Assembly (NCBI GenBank): GCA_028710525.1
Contig: JAQTTY010000001.1
Location: 124,001-188,000 of the forward strand
Direction of reading: 5' to 3'
Source of the DNA: Gallionella sp.
GTDB taxonomy: Bacteria > Pseudomonadota > Gammaproteobacteria > Burkholderiales > Gallionellaceae
Length of the DNA: 64,000 nt
In this document: piece after piece, positions 57,214 through 64,000 of the stretch
Layout of the letters: each line of letters begins with the position of its first letter
How positions within the stretch are numbered: position 1 is the stretch's first letter
Notes under the pieces: generated by a model
What the model was told of the DNA's origin: nothing
What the model saw: only the letters and a program-made list of their open reading frames with translations
Databases searched by the model: none
Translations under genes and position numbers: made by a program

Positions 57214-57299
57214 GCTTAAACTCCGAGAGAGATTTGGTTCATATCAAATGTGATGCCCCCCATTAGCTGTACCTTTGGCTAAAACGTGGCGGCGGAATT

Positions 57300-57319
57300 T
57301 AATTCGAGCCTAGCCCCTT
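57300..57319. repeat. ttaattcgagYct direct repeat, upstream copy
   Basis: ttaattcgagcctagcccct, upstream of the truncated paralogue and downstream of the HIRAN gene. Matches 56662-56681 at 16 of 20 positions or better. Confidence 0.55.
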
Positions 57320-57329
57320 TAATTACTAG

Positions 57330-57686
57330 TTAGCAACGAGTTATTTTGTACTGCCTCCACGGCACGGTATGGCGATCCACAGATTCCAACAGCCAGTTGT
57401 GATTATCCGGACTATCGATTGATGAAATTAGAGTCCGTGGAACATAACCGATGCGCTCGCCATTTTTGGCGTAAATCCCATAACTCCTCTCGCCACGCCA
57501 TGACTCCCGCTTAATTTCAACTCGATCCCCCGCTGCAATATCTTCAGACAAGGTATTAAAGCGCACGCCCGCAACAAAGAATGAGGCCGCAGGCAGGTCT
57601 TCTCCGCCATTCCATCGCCGAATGGATAGTATGGCGACACTACCAAGGCCGAGGACCAGAAGTTTTAAGAACCCTCGTCGTTTCAT
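57330..57686 (-). CDS. HIRAN-domain protein with N-terminal signal or anchor
   Basis: 118 residues. An N-terminal twin-basic hydrophobic segment (MKRRGFLKLLVLGLGSVAIL) precedes a HIRAN domain: FFVAGVRFN, AGDRVEIKRESW and ERIGYVPRTLI. HIRAN domains bind DNA 3' ends in HLTF; a membrane-targeted version is unusual. Its ATG overlaps the RT stop (atga), making it the third gene of the operon. Confidence 0.8.
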   Translation of the reverse strand: MKRRGFLKLLVLGLGSVAILSIRRWNGGEDLPAASFFVAGVRFNTLSEDIAAGDRVEIKRESWRGERSYGIYAKNGERIGYVPRTLISSIDSPDNHNWLLESVDRHTVPWRQYKITRC

Positions 57687-59080
57687 GTCGAACGCCTCCC
57701 CTCGAACCTTTTCCCCGCGTCCAAATAGTTGATGTCATGTAATTCCTCGACCATTCCAGCTGCCATCTTCGTCTCGCGAGACCAGAGCCTGCTTGCCCAT
57801 AGCCGAACTATAGGAGGTGTGCTGTCATTTTTCTGTATCGCTCTCACCACTTTCTCTAATCTGCTGGATTGGACGTCATGCATAACAAAAATTATCCATA
57901 CCGTTCGCCAAGCTTCATCTTCTTTATGAGCATATTCATGTAAGAGTTCTATCGCCTTATTTATGATTTCAGTTTTGCCTGATAGCAAATTACGATACTC
58001 ATCCAGCAGTGGCGACATGTTGTAGTTTTTCATCAACGCCACTTCATTGTTCAAGCGCATTCGCCTTATCGCACCAAGAATAAGTCGGCCATAGCCCTCA
58101 TTCATGTACTTATCTGGATTCTCAACAGCTCGAGCGACTAATTCCACCATCAGTTCTGGCTTAACAACATCGTCAAAGACTACAGCGGCAGAAATGTAGC
58201 TATTTTCAGGTCCTTTGGTAGATGCATATTTTGCTTTGGCGATTGCCTCAAGGTACTCCTCGCTGCTGCCCATCTTCAACTTCGACGAGTTAATTTTAAA
58301 ACCTATTTTTTGGAGCTCCCGACTCACGCCCGTCAGAACCTCTTCGAGTTGTTCCTGTGATGCCCCGAATATTCTGTAATCATCCACAAATCTAATGAAA
58401 TTGGTCGTGTAATTCCTGATGGCGCTATCGATTCTGCTTAAATAGGCATTCCCGAGAAAGAAGAGTGAGTCGTTTATTAACGGCAGCCCTTGATCAGGCT
58501 TACTGAACGAACTAATTAGAATTTTGAGGATATCAACCTCGACTGATCCCGGAAAAAGATTATCAAAGAACTCAAAAAAACGGATTTGATCGATGCTCCG
58601 GAACGCCCCCTCGAGATCAATCTGGAGGACATATGGATATTTACGCAACAGTAGTTGGGTTTCGTTTTGAAATCTGCTCCACGAACTAATTTGACTGTCA
58701 GTTAGCTGCAAGCGATTGGGGTCGGTATTGTATCTATAACTAAAAACCCGCTCCGGGTCGACCACCCCCTCAATTCTTTCGGCCAGCGATGATGCGACAA
58801 CTTGAAGGAGAATTTGATCATTCACCGATGGAATGATCCACGGTTTCTTTTGAGTTCCAGCATTATTAGGGACCATTATCCTAAAAGAGGGGCTCGGTTT
58901 CCTTCCGTTTAGATACTGTACTGCCTTCTGAGCTATCCATCTTTCTCTAGCTGCGTAATCAATTGTTAATGTTTCTATCCCCTCAACCCAAGGAGGAAGC
59001 GGACTGCTATATGACACCGAATCTAGCACCAATCTGGATGCAAGTTGTATTGGTAGAGAGGATACGCCTACTGTAGCCAT
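57683..59080 (-). CDS. Reverse transcriptase of the defence-associated/unknown group type
   Basis: 465 residues. RT motifs in order: motif A VLQIDLEGAFRSID (Asp155), motif B QGLPLINDSLFFLGNAYLSR (QG at 197-198), motif C FVDDYRIF (Asp233-Asp234) and GFKINSSKLKM. The C-terminal ~165 residues are all-helical, like the alpha-repeat domain of UG/Abi RTs. There is no maturase domain, no retron ncRNA and no group II intron around it. ATG 59080 lies 4 bp after the upstream gene's stop. Confidence 0.87.
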   Translation of the reverse strand: MATVGVSSLPIQLASRLVLDSVSYSSPLPPWVEGIETLTIDYAARERWIAQKAVQYLNGRKPSPSFRIMVPNNAGTQKKPWIIPSVNDQILLQVVASSLAERIEGVVDPERVFSYRYNTDPNRLQLTDSQISSWSRFQNETQLLLRKYPYVLQIDLEGAFRSIDQIRFFEFFDNLFPGSVEVDILKILISSFSKPDQGLPLINDSLFFLGNAYLSRIDSAIRNYTTNFIRFVDDYRIFGASQEQLEEVLTGVSRELQKIGFKINSSKLKMGSSEEYLEAIAKAKYASTKGPENSYISAAVVFDDVVKPELMVELVARAVENPDKYMNEGYGRLILGAIRRMRLNNEVALMKNYNMSPLLDEYRNLLSGKTEIINKAIELLHEYAHKEDEAWRTVWIIFVMHDVQSSRLEKVVRAIQKNDSTPPIVRLWASRLWSRETKMAAGMVEELHDINYLDAGKRFEGRRST

Positions 59081-59084
59081 CACG

Positions 59085-60275
59085 TTACCGCCCCCCGCCC
59101 TTGCTAAAGATTTCTTTTGGATCCCAACGGACAAAATGGCGAAATCCAAGAGCCAAAATAACCAACACAAGTGCCCGGGCTACAAACTGAACTGAGGCGT
59201 CGTGTCCCTGCGTAAAGGAATCGACAATACTGCCAGATCCGACCGCGAACCCAATGTATCCGACCGCGATAATCAGAAAGTTCTTTATAGTCAGTGGGGC
59301 CGCGAAGGAACATACAAAGAGGCTCATGGAAAGAAGAATTAGGGTTAATCGCAAATTGCCTCGATAGGGAAGCGAAGTGGAGCCGTAGTTAGCCTGTTGA
59401 TAACTGCTCTTCCATACCCGACTCAGGGACACACTAGCCCGCTCCAAGACGAATGTCGGCCAATCGGTGTATAGCGATAAATAGATATCGCTAGGTGCAC
59501 TTCCACTAGGCAGTGATTTGAATACAGGAGCGAAACACCCTTCAAACGATATAGAGTTTTTGTCTGCCCAGTTGTATCCAAGGCAGGGAAGAATCAGTGA
59601 CGACACATTCTTTTCCTCAGCTCTTAACAGAATGTCGGAAATCCCTTTTGATATCAAACCATCATTTTTTCTAGATTCTCCATGACCGATCAGAAGCACA
59701 AAAAGATGCTTGATTGGAAACCGAGCATACTGTTCTTGAGGAATGTGCAGAACCAGCTCAAGAACGTCACCAGGAGATCGGCCATTAATTTGATCAAACA
59801 AATCCCGCAGTTCTCTAGCATCGTCAAGCGAAACCTGCATCAATTTTGCCAACACCGCCTGTCCCAAAGTACCTATCGTCGATTCATCTGAACCTTCGTA
59901 GACGTAAAGCGGGATAACGAGAGCGTTGGAATCGCCTTTTACATAATTCAAATAGTTGTCGTTATCGACTTTATCGATTGCGACGGTAACGTCGTGGGCT
60001 TTAATTGTTCCAAGGTGAACAACCTGATTTTTAACAATAGAAGTTATGCCGACGTTCTCAGTCAACATCCGATTTTCAACAAGAGCTGGAAAGCAGATGT
60101 AATCGCCGATTAGGAACATGATTGGGAGCAGCACTAGTGCGCTGCGCTGCGCAACACTCCATTTAGCGGAATGGCGTAGTCGGAATGCAGAGATAGCATC
60201 TCTTAGAGAGCCCAAAGACAGAACCAATTTTGAAAATAACGGTTTTACCATCCCTGATTCCATATGAGCGCCCAT
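59085..60275 (-). CDS. Membrane protein with cytosolic alpha/beta domain, first gene of the RT operon
   Basis: Up to 396 residues, not recognised. One N-terminal span (about residues 44-64), an alpha/beta region of ~220 residues including LFVLLIGHGESRKND and NVSSLILPCLGYNWAD, weakly like a macro-type fold, then two to three C-terminal spans (about 310-375). Start uncertain: ATG at 60275, 60263 or 60251. The adjacent RT and HIRAN genes make a membrane-effector role plausible. Confidence 0.7.
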   Translation of the reverse strand: MGAHMESGMVKPLFSKLVLSLGSLRDAISAFRLRHSAKWSVAQRSALVLLPIMFLIGDYICFPALVENRMLTENVGITSIVKNQVVHLGTIKAHDVTVAIDKVDNDNYLNYVKGDSNALVIPLYVYEGSDESTIGTLGQAVLAKLMQVSLDDARELRDLFDQINGRSPGDVLELVLHIPQEQYARFPIKHLFVLLIGHGESRKNDGLISKGISDILLRAEEKNVSSLILPCLGYNWADKNSISFEGCFAPVFKSLPSGSAPSDIYLSLYTDWPTFVLERASVSLSRVWKSSYQQANYGSTSLPYRGNLRLTLILLSMSLFVCSFAAPLTIKNFLIIAVGYIGFAVGSGSIVDSFTQGHDASVQFVARALVLVILALGFRHFVRWDPKEIFSKGGGR

Positions 60276-60371
60276 TTTATCTTTGCGACTGCGTTCACAA
60301 TGTCATTCCTCAGGGTAACCAGAAAGACAATGTGCTCCCGATCGGCCAGTTCAGAACAAACGGGCATTTCA

Positions 60372-62042
60372 TTACCGACTAATCGGCTTATAACGAATTC
60401 GCTTAGGCTTCGCGCCTTCCTCACCCAAACGCATCTTCTTATCCGCTTCGTATTCCTGATAGTTGCCGTCAAAGAACGTCCACTTGGAATCACCTTCACA
60501 GGCGAGGATGTGGGTGGCGATGCGGTCTAGGAACCAGCGATCGTGGGAGATGACGGCGACGCAGCCGGCGAACTCTAGCAAGGCATCTTCCAAGGCACGC
60601 AAGGTTTCGACGTCCAGATCGTTGGATGGTTCGTCCAGCAGCAGTACGTTGCCGCCCGCGATCAGTGTTTGTGCCAAGTGCAGACGGCCACGCTCACCAC
60701 CGGAGAGTTGGCCAACCAGTTTAGTTTGGTCGCCGCCCTTGAAGTTGAAGCGGCCGATGTAGGCGCGCGCAGGGGTTTCGTATTTGCCTACGGTCAGTAT
60801 CTCGTTGCCGCCGGAGATGGCTTCGAACACGGTCTTGTCGTTCTGCAGCGAGTCACGCGCTTGGTCGATGTGCGCAATCTTGACGGTCTGGCCGATCTTC
60901 AAAGTGCCGCTGTCTGGTGTTTCTTTGCCGGTGATCATGCGGAACAGGGTGGATTTACCCGCGCCGTTCGGGCCGATGATGCCGACAATCGCGCCAGCCG
61001 GAATCTTGAAGCTGAGGTTGTCGATGAGCAGACGGTCGCCATAGGCTTTGCTGACGTTCTCAAATTCGATAACTTCGTTACCCAGACGTTCGCCCACGGG
61101 GATGAAGATCTCTTGGGTTTCGTTACGCGCTTGGTGTTCTTGCGAGTTCAGTTCTTCGAAGCGTGCGATACGCGCTTTGGATTTGGCCTGGCGCGCTTTT
61201 GGATTCTGGCGTACCCATTCCAATTCTTGCTTCATTGCTTTTGAATGCGCATCGAGTTGCTTCTGTTCGGTTGCTAGACGCTCGCCCTTTTGTTCCAGCC
61301 AGCTGGAGTAGTTGCCCTTCCAAGGAATGCCGTGGCCACGGTCTAGTTCGAGTATCCATTCAGCGGCGTTGTCGAGGAAGTAGCGATCATGGGTGACGGC
61401 CACTACGGTGCCGGGGAAGCGCACTAAGAATTGTTCCAGCCATTCCACAGATTCCGCGTCCAGATGGTTGGTTGGCTCGTCCAACAACAGCATGTCGGGT
61501 TTTTCCAGCAGCAGTTTGCATAGCGCCACGCGGCGCTTCTCACCACCAGAGAGGTTTTGGATTACGGCATCCCACTCAGGCAGACGCAGCGCATCGGCGG
61601 CGATTTCCATTTGGTGTTCAGCATCGGAGCCAGAGGCGGCGATGATGTTCTCTAAGCGCGCTTGCTCGGCAGCGAGTGCGTCGAAGTCAGCATCTTCTTC
61701 GGCATAGGCGGCGTACACCTCGTCCAGCTTTTGCTGCGCTTGCATCACTTCGCCCAGCGCGGATTCGACTTCTTGGCGCACGGTCTTGGTCGGGTCGAGC
61801 TTGGGCTCTTGTTCCAGATAGCCGATCTTGATGTTGGGCAGGTGTTGCACCTCGCCGTCATATTCTTTGTCCTGATTCGCCATGATGCGCAGCACCGTGG
61901 ACTTACCTGAGCCGTTCAGACCCAGTAGGCCGATCTTGGCGCCGGGGAAGAAACTCAGCGAGATGTCTTTGATGATCTGACGTTTAGGGGGGACGATCTT
62001 GCTCACACGGAGCATGGACATTACATATTGACCTTGTGCCAT
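60372..62042 (-). CDS. ettA: Energy-dependent translational throttle ABC-F ATPase
   Basis: 556 residues, the length of EttA. Two ABC domains: GLNGSGKSTVLRIM and LSGGEKRRVALCKLLL, then GPNGAGKSTLFRM and LSGGERGRLHLAQTL, both with intact Walker B Glu (LLLDEPTNHLD, LLLDEPSNDLD). The arm and P-site tRNA motif linker are present; the C-terminus KPKRIRYKPISR is diagnostic. Binds the ribosomal E site and gates elongation by ADP/ATP ratio. Confidence 0.96.
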   Translation of the reverse strand: MAQGQYVMSMLRVSKIVPPKRQIIKDISLSFFPGAKIGLLGLNGSGKSTVLRIMANQDKEYDGEVQHLPNIKIGYLEQEPKLDPTKTVRQEVESALGEVMQAQQKLDEVYAAYAEEDADFDALAAEQARLENIIAASGSDAEHQMEIAADALRLPEWDAVIQNLSGGEKRRVALCKLLLEKPDMLLLDEPTNHLDAESVEWLEQFLVRFPGTVVAVTHDRYFLDNAAEWILELDRGHGIPWKGNYSSWLEQKGERLATEQKQLDAHSKAMKQELEWVRQNPKARQAKSKARIARFEELNSQEHQARNETQEIFIPVGERLGNEVIEFENVSKAYGDRLLIDNLSFKIPAGAIVGIIGPNGAGKSTLFRMITGKETPDSGTLKIGQTVKIAHIDQARDSLQNDKTVFEAISGGNEILTVGKYETPARAYIGRFNFKGGDQTKLVGQLSGGERGRLHLAQTLIAGGNVLLLDEPSNDLDVETLRALEDALLEFAGCVAVISHDRWFLDRIATHILACEGDSKWTFFDGNYQEYEADKKMRLGEEGAKPKRIRYKPISR

Positions 62043-62194
62043 TTTGCGGGTTCTCTAAGGGTGGTTCGGAAAGGGGCGTAGCTTACCGCAAACCCACTTC
62101 CTAAAGAACCCGAATTGGGTATCATGCCGTCCGGGTCGGCAAGCGCTAACCCGATGTGTCGTTTCTAAAATCCAATAACCACAGGAGAATCAAC

Positions 62195-62620
62195 ATGAGT
62201 ATTTTTGACAGTATCGCAAATGCAATCGGTAATCAGACTGGCGCAGCATCAGGCGCGCAGGGCAATCTGCTGGAATCCGTGATGGGCATGATGAACGACC
62301 CCAAGATCGGCGGCTTGTCCGGTTTGGTGGAGAAGTTCTCGCAAGGCGGTCTGGGCGAGCAAGTGGCTTCTTGGGTGAGCACCGGCAAGAACCTGCCCGT
62401 GTCTGCAGAACAGATCCAGTCGATGCTGAGTTCGACCGGCTTGCAGGACATTGCGGCGAAATTCGGTTTCAACAGCGCGGACGCCACCAACCAGTTGTCG
62501 CAGTTGTTGCCACAGGTGATCGATAAGCTGACCCCGAACGGCCAAGTTCCGGCTCAAGGCGATGTGTCGCAACAGTTGTTGGCAGGCTTGAGCGGTTTGT
62601 TCGGCAACAAGACGGCTTAA
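62195..62620 (+). CDS. yidB: YidB family (DUF937) protein
   Basis: 141 residues. FDSIANAIGNQTG, GLSGLVEKFSQGGLGEQVAS, WVSTGKNLPVSAEQIQSML and NQLSQLLPQVIDKLTPNGQV are DUF937. Function unknown. AGGAG 7 bases before the ATG supports the start at 62195. Confidence 0.92.
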   Translation: MSIFDSIANAIGNQTGAASGAQGNLLESVMGMMNDPKIGGLSGLVEKFSQGGLGEQVASWVSTGKNLPVSAEQIQSMLSSTGLQDIAAKFGFNSADATNQLSQLLPQVIDKLTPNGQVPAQGDVSQQLLAGLSGLFGNKTA

Positions 62621-62640
62621 TTCCTTAGCCAGCATCACTA

Positions 62641-62670
62641 AAGGGGCCTGCAGCGATGCAGGCCCTTTTT
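62641..62670 (+). terminator. Rho-independent terminator after yidB
   Basis: gggcctgca-gcga-tgcaggccc stem followed by a T5 run. Confidence 0.9.
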
Positions 62671-62744
62671 GCTGCGCGGTTTTTTTGCAACCCTGTGTAA
62701 GGTATCGTGGTCTCACGCGACTAAGGCGCAGGAGGACACAAATC

Positions 62745-63275
62745 ATGCAACGTAGAAAATTCTTACAAGTCGTTTCGTCATTGTCGCTGGCTTACGCGCT
62801 GCCGTCTTGGTCGGCCACCGCGATGGTCAGCATCATGCAGTATTCAGACGCTGGCAAAGCCTTAGGGCGAGCGACCTTGCCCAAGGTGAACAAAGACGCG
62901 GAGTGGAAGCGCACGCTCACACCGCTGGCCTATAACGTCACTCGTGAGCAAGGCACTGAGCGCGCCTTTTCGCAGCCCGGTTACGACAACCATGCGCCGG
63001 GCTTGTATCGCTGCGTGTGTTGCGACAACGCGCTGTTCGACGCCAAAACCAAATATGACTCCGGCACAGGTTGGCCTAGCTTCTGGCAACCCATCGCCGC
63101 CGAGAACGTGCGCAACATCGAAGACCGTTTGTTCGGCATGGTGCGCACCGAAGTGCGCTGCGCTTTGTGCGACGCACATCTGGGCCACGTATTCGACGAC
63201 GGCCCCAAACCGACAGGGCTGCGCTACTGCATGAATGCAGTGGCGATGCGGTTTGTGGCGTATGGGAAAGCTTAA
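62745..63275 (+). CDS. msrB: Exported methionine-R-sulfoxide reductase B
   Basis: 176 residues. A Tat/Sec-like leader (MQRRKFLQVVSSLSLAYALP) targets the periplasm. MsrB domain: TPLAYNVTREQGTE, YRCVCCDNALF and CALCDAHLGHVFDDGP for the zinc site, and the catalytic Cys in LRYCMNAVAM. Repairs oxidised methionines of exported proteins. GGAGG precedes the ATG. Confidence 0.94.
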   Translation: MQRRKFLQVVSSLSLAYALPSWSATAMVSIMQYSDAGKALGRATLPKVNKDAEWKRTLTPLAYNVTREQGTERAFSQPGYDNHAPGLYRCVCCDNALFDAKTKYDSGTGWPSFWQPIAAENVRNIEDRLFGMVRTEVRCALCDAHLGHVFDDGPKPTGLRYCMNAVAMRFVAYGKA

Positions 63276-63306
63276 AACCTATGACCACGAAAAACTAAAA
63301 CCCATG

Positions 63307-63466
63307 TCCACGAAAGACACGAAAAGCACGAAAAAAGGCGAAAAAATATTTAGGTGGGCCTGAGTAAGTCCGTTCGCCCTCAGCTTGTCGAAGTGATTTC
63401 CGCAACTTAACCTGCGCCTAATTAGCTTGTGTTTTTTATTTCGTGCTTTTCGTGTCTTTCGTGGAC
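63307..63466. repeat. Long inverted repeat tccacgaaagacac..., copy C, with a nested second repeat
   Basis: Left arm 63307-63333 and right arm 63439-63466 pair almost perfectly (tccacgaaagacacgaaaag / cttttcgtgtctttcgtgga). Inside, at 63369-63392, sits one arm of the ccgttcg/gagcttgtcgaa repeat. It is longer than copies A and B because of this insertion. Confidence 0.9.
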
Positions 63467-63504
63467 TGGTTTGCTTTTGACTTTATGAATATCGGACTAA
63501 CCTC

Positions 63505-64000
63505 ATGTTGATTTTTCTTTTAGCTTATTTGGGCGGCATGCTCACCATCTTCAGCCCCTGTGTGCTGCCGGTGTTGCCCTTTATCTTTGCGCGTTCTGGG
63601 CAGTCGTTCCGACGCAGCAGTCTGCCGGTGTTGATCGGTATGGCAGCGACCTTCACGGTGCTGGCGAGTCTGGCAGCGGTGGGCGGGGCGTGGTTGGTGG
63701 CGCTTAATCAATACGGACGCTATGCCGCGCTAGCCTTGTTGCTGGTGCTGGGTTTGGCGCTGCTGTTCCCCGCTTTGTCGGAACGCATGATGCGTCCCTT
63801 CGTTGCCTTGGGCGGTCGCTTGCAGGCGCGTGCCGACCAGCAAGCCAGTATCCAAGGTTCGCTGTTGTTAGGTGTGGCAGTGGGCTTCTTGTGGGCACCG
63901 TGTGCGGGGCCGATCTTGGGCTTGGTGTTGGCGGGTGCGGCGCTACAAGGCGCGAACTTGCATAGCGCTTTCCTGCTGTTGGCCTTCGCTGCGGGTGCAG
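63505..64000 (+). CDS. DsbD/CcdA-type transmembrane thiol reductase (3' end outside window)
   Basis: The frame opens at ATG 63505 and runs to the edge (165 codons seen). The two redox Cys lie in characteristic spots: IFSPCVLPVLPF near residue 19 and WAPCAGPILGLVL near residue 135, within a six-TM CcdA-like core. Carries electrons across the inner membrane to periplasmic thiol proteins or cytochrome c assembly. It follows msrB, so it might feed a periplasmic repair chain. Domains beyond the edge decide DsbD versus CcdA. Confidence 0.85.
   Translation, partial: MLIFLLAYLGGMLTIFSPCVLPVLPFIFARSGQSFRRSSLPVLIGMAATFTVLASLAAVGGAWLVALNQYGRYAALALLLVLGLALLFPALSERMMRPFVALGGRLQARADQQASIQGSLLLGVAVGFLWAPCAGPILGLVLAGAALQGANLHSAFLLLAFAAGA

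Noticed and set aside
57683..59080. Group II intron-encoded protein
   Set aside because: No maturase or endonuclease domain, no intron domain V-like hairpin nearby, and the partner genes overlap directly.
60276..60371. Retron-type or DRT2-type ncRNA upstream of the RT operon
   Set aside because: The spacer is only ~96 bp and no long inverted repeat was seen; an RNA elsewhere cannot be excluded.
60245..60499. 84-codon minus-strand frame between ettA and the RT operon
   Set aside because: It overlaps the 3' end of ettA in another frame and continues into the first operon gene; no family features.

Overview
The window looks like chromosomal DNA of a betaproteobacterium. The gene content and codon usage suggest Nitrosomonadales, perhaps Gallionellaceae; this is inference from synteny and protein style, not a database result. 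GC is moderate, genes are dense, and most are housekeeping. No rRNA, tRNA, CRISPR array or intact insertion sequence was seen.

Layout. 0-11 kb: 3' end of dusB with fis, purH, purD, tsaC, an oxygen-dependent coproporphyrinogen oxidase, a dihaem cytochrome c, a methyltransferase, dps, an orphan ParA, then fur diverging from a porin-like gene across a Fur box. 10-24.9 kb: the minus-strand block ridA-recG-ubiC-ubiA, pgm, yaeQ-ychJ, a cyclase-FHA protein, an RMD1-family protein, a DMT permease, rsuA, a glycine-zipper lipoprotein, rbgA, and a DUF481/ClC pair. 24.9-37 kb: a PilZ/HD-GYP pair, a Kir-like channel without a selectivity filter, an AEC transporter, a RutE-like reductase, TerC, YcaO, pepD, and a PlcP-like phosphoesterase plus GT4 glycosyltransferase pair that resembles the phosphate-stress lipid-remodelling module. 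37-39.4 kb: an AT-richer island of three unknown genes. 39.4-54.9 kb: a DUF2339 membrane protein, a ParE/Phd toxin-antitoxin pair, a VWA lipoprotein/ECF sigma/anti-sigma operon, KTSC, a DUF4105 protein, an orphan MlaF-like ATPase, a cNMP-binding protein, an HxlR/SDR divergent pair, a YbjQ-YbjQ-M48 operon, and a degenerate rhodanese.

54.9-60.3 kb is the accessory region. All its genes lie on the minus strand. It holds a zeta-like kinase overlapping a 52-residue partner, an antitoxin/PIN pair, a second lone copy of the 52-residue family, a truncated paralogue of a secreted protein, and a compact operon of membrane protein, reverse transcriptase and HIRAN protein. The reverse transcriptase operon is the best candidate for an undescribed, probably anti-phage, system. 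60.4-64 kb returns to core genes: ettA, yidB, msrB and the start of a DsbD/CcdA-like gene.

A second theme is dispersed repeats. A GC-rich palindrome, an inverted repeat based on ccgttcg...gagcttgtcgaa, and a long inverted repeat based on tccacgaaagacacgaaaa occur several times. Some copies have inserted in frame inside recG and pepD, adding tens of residues, and one copy is nested in another.
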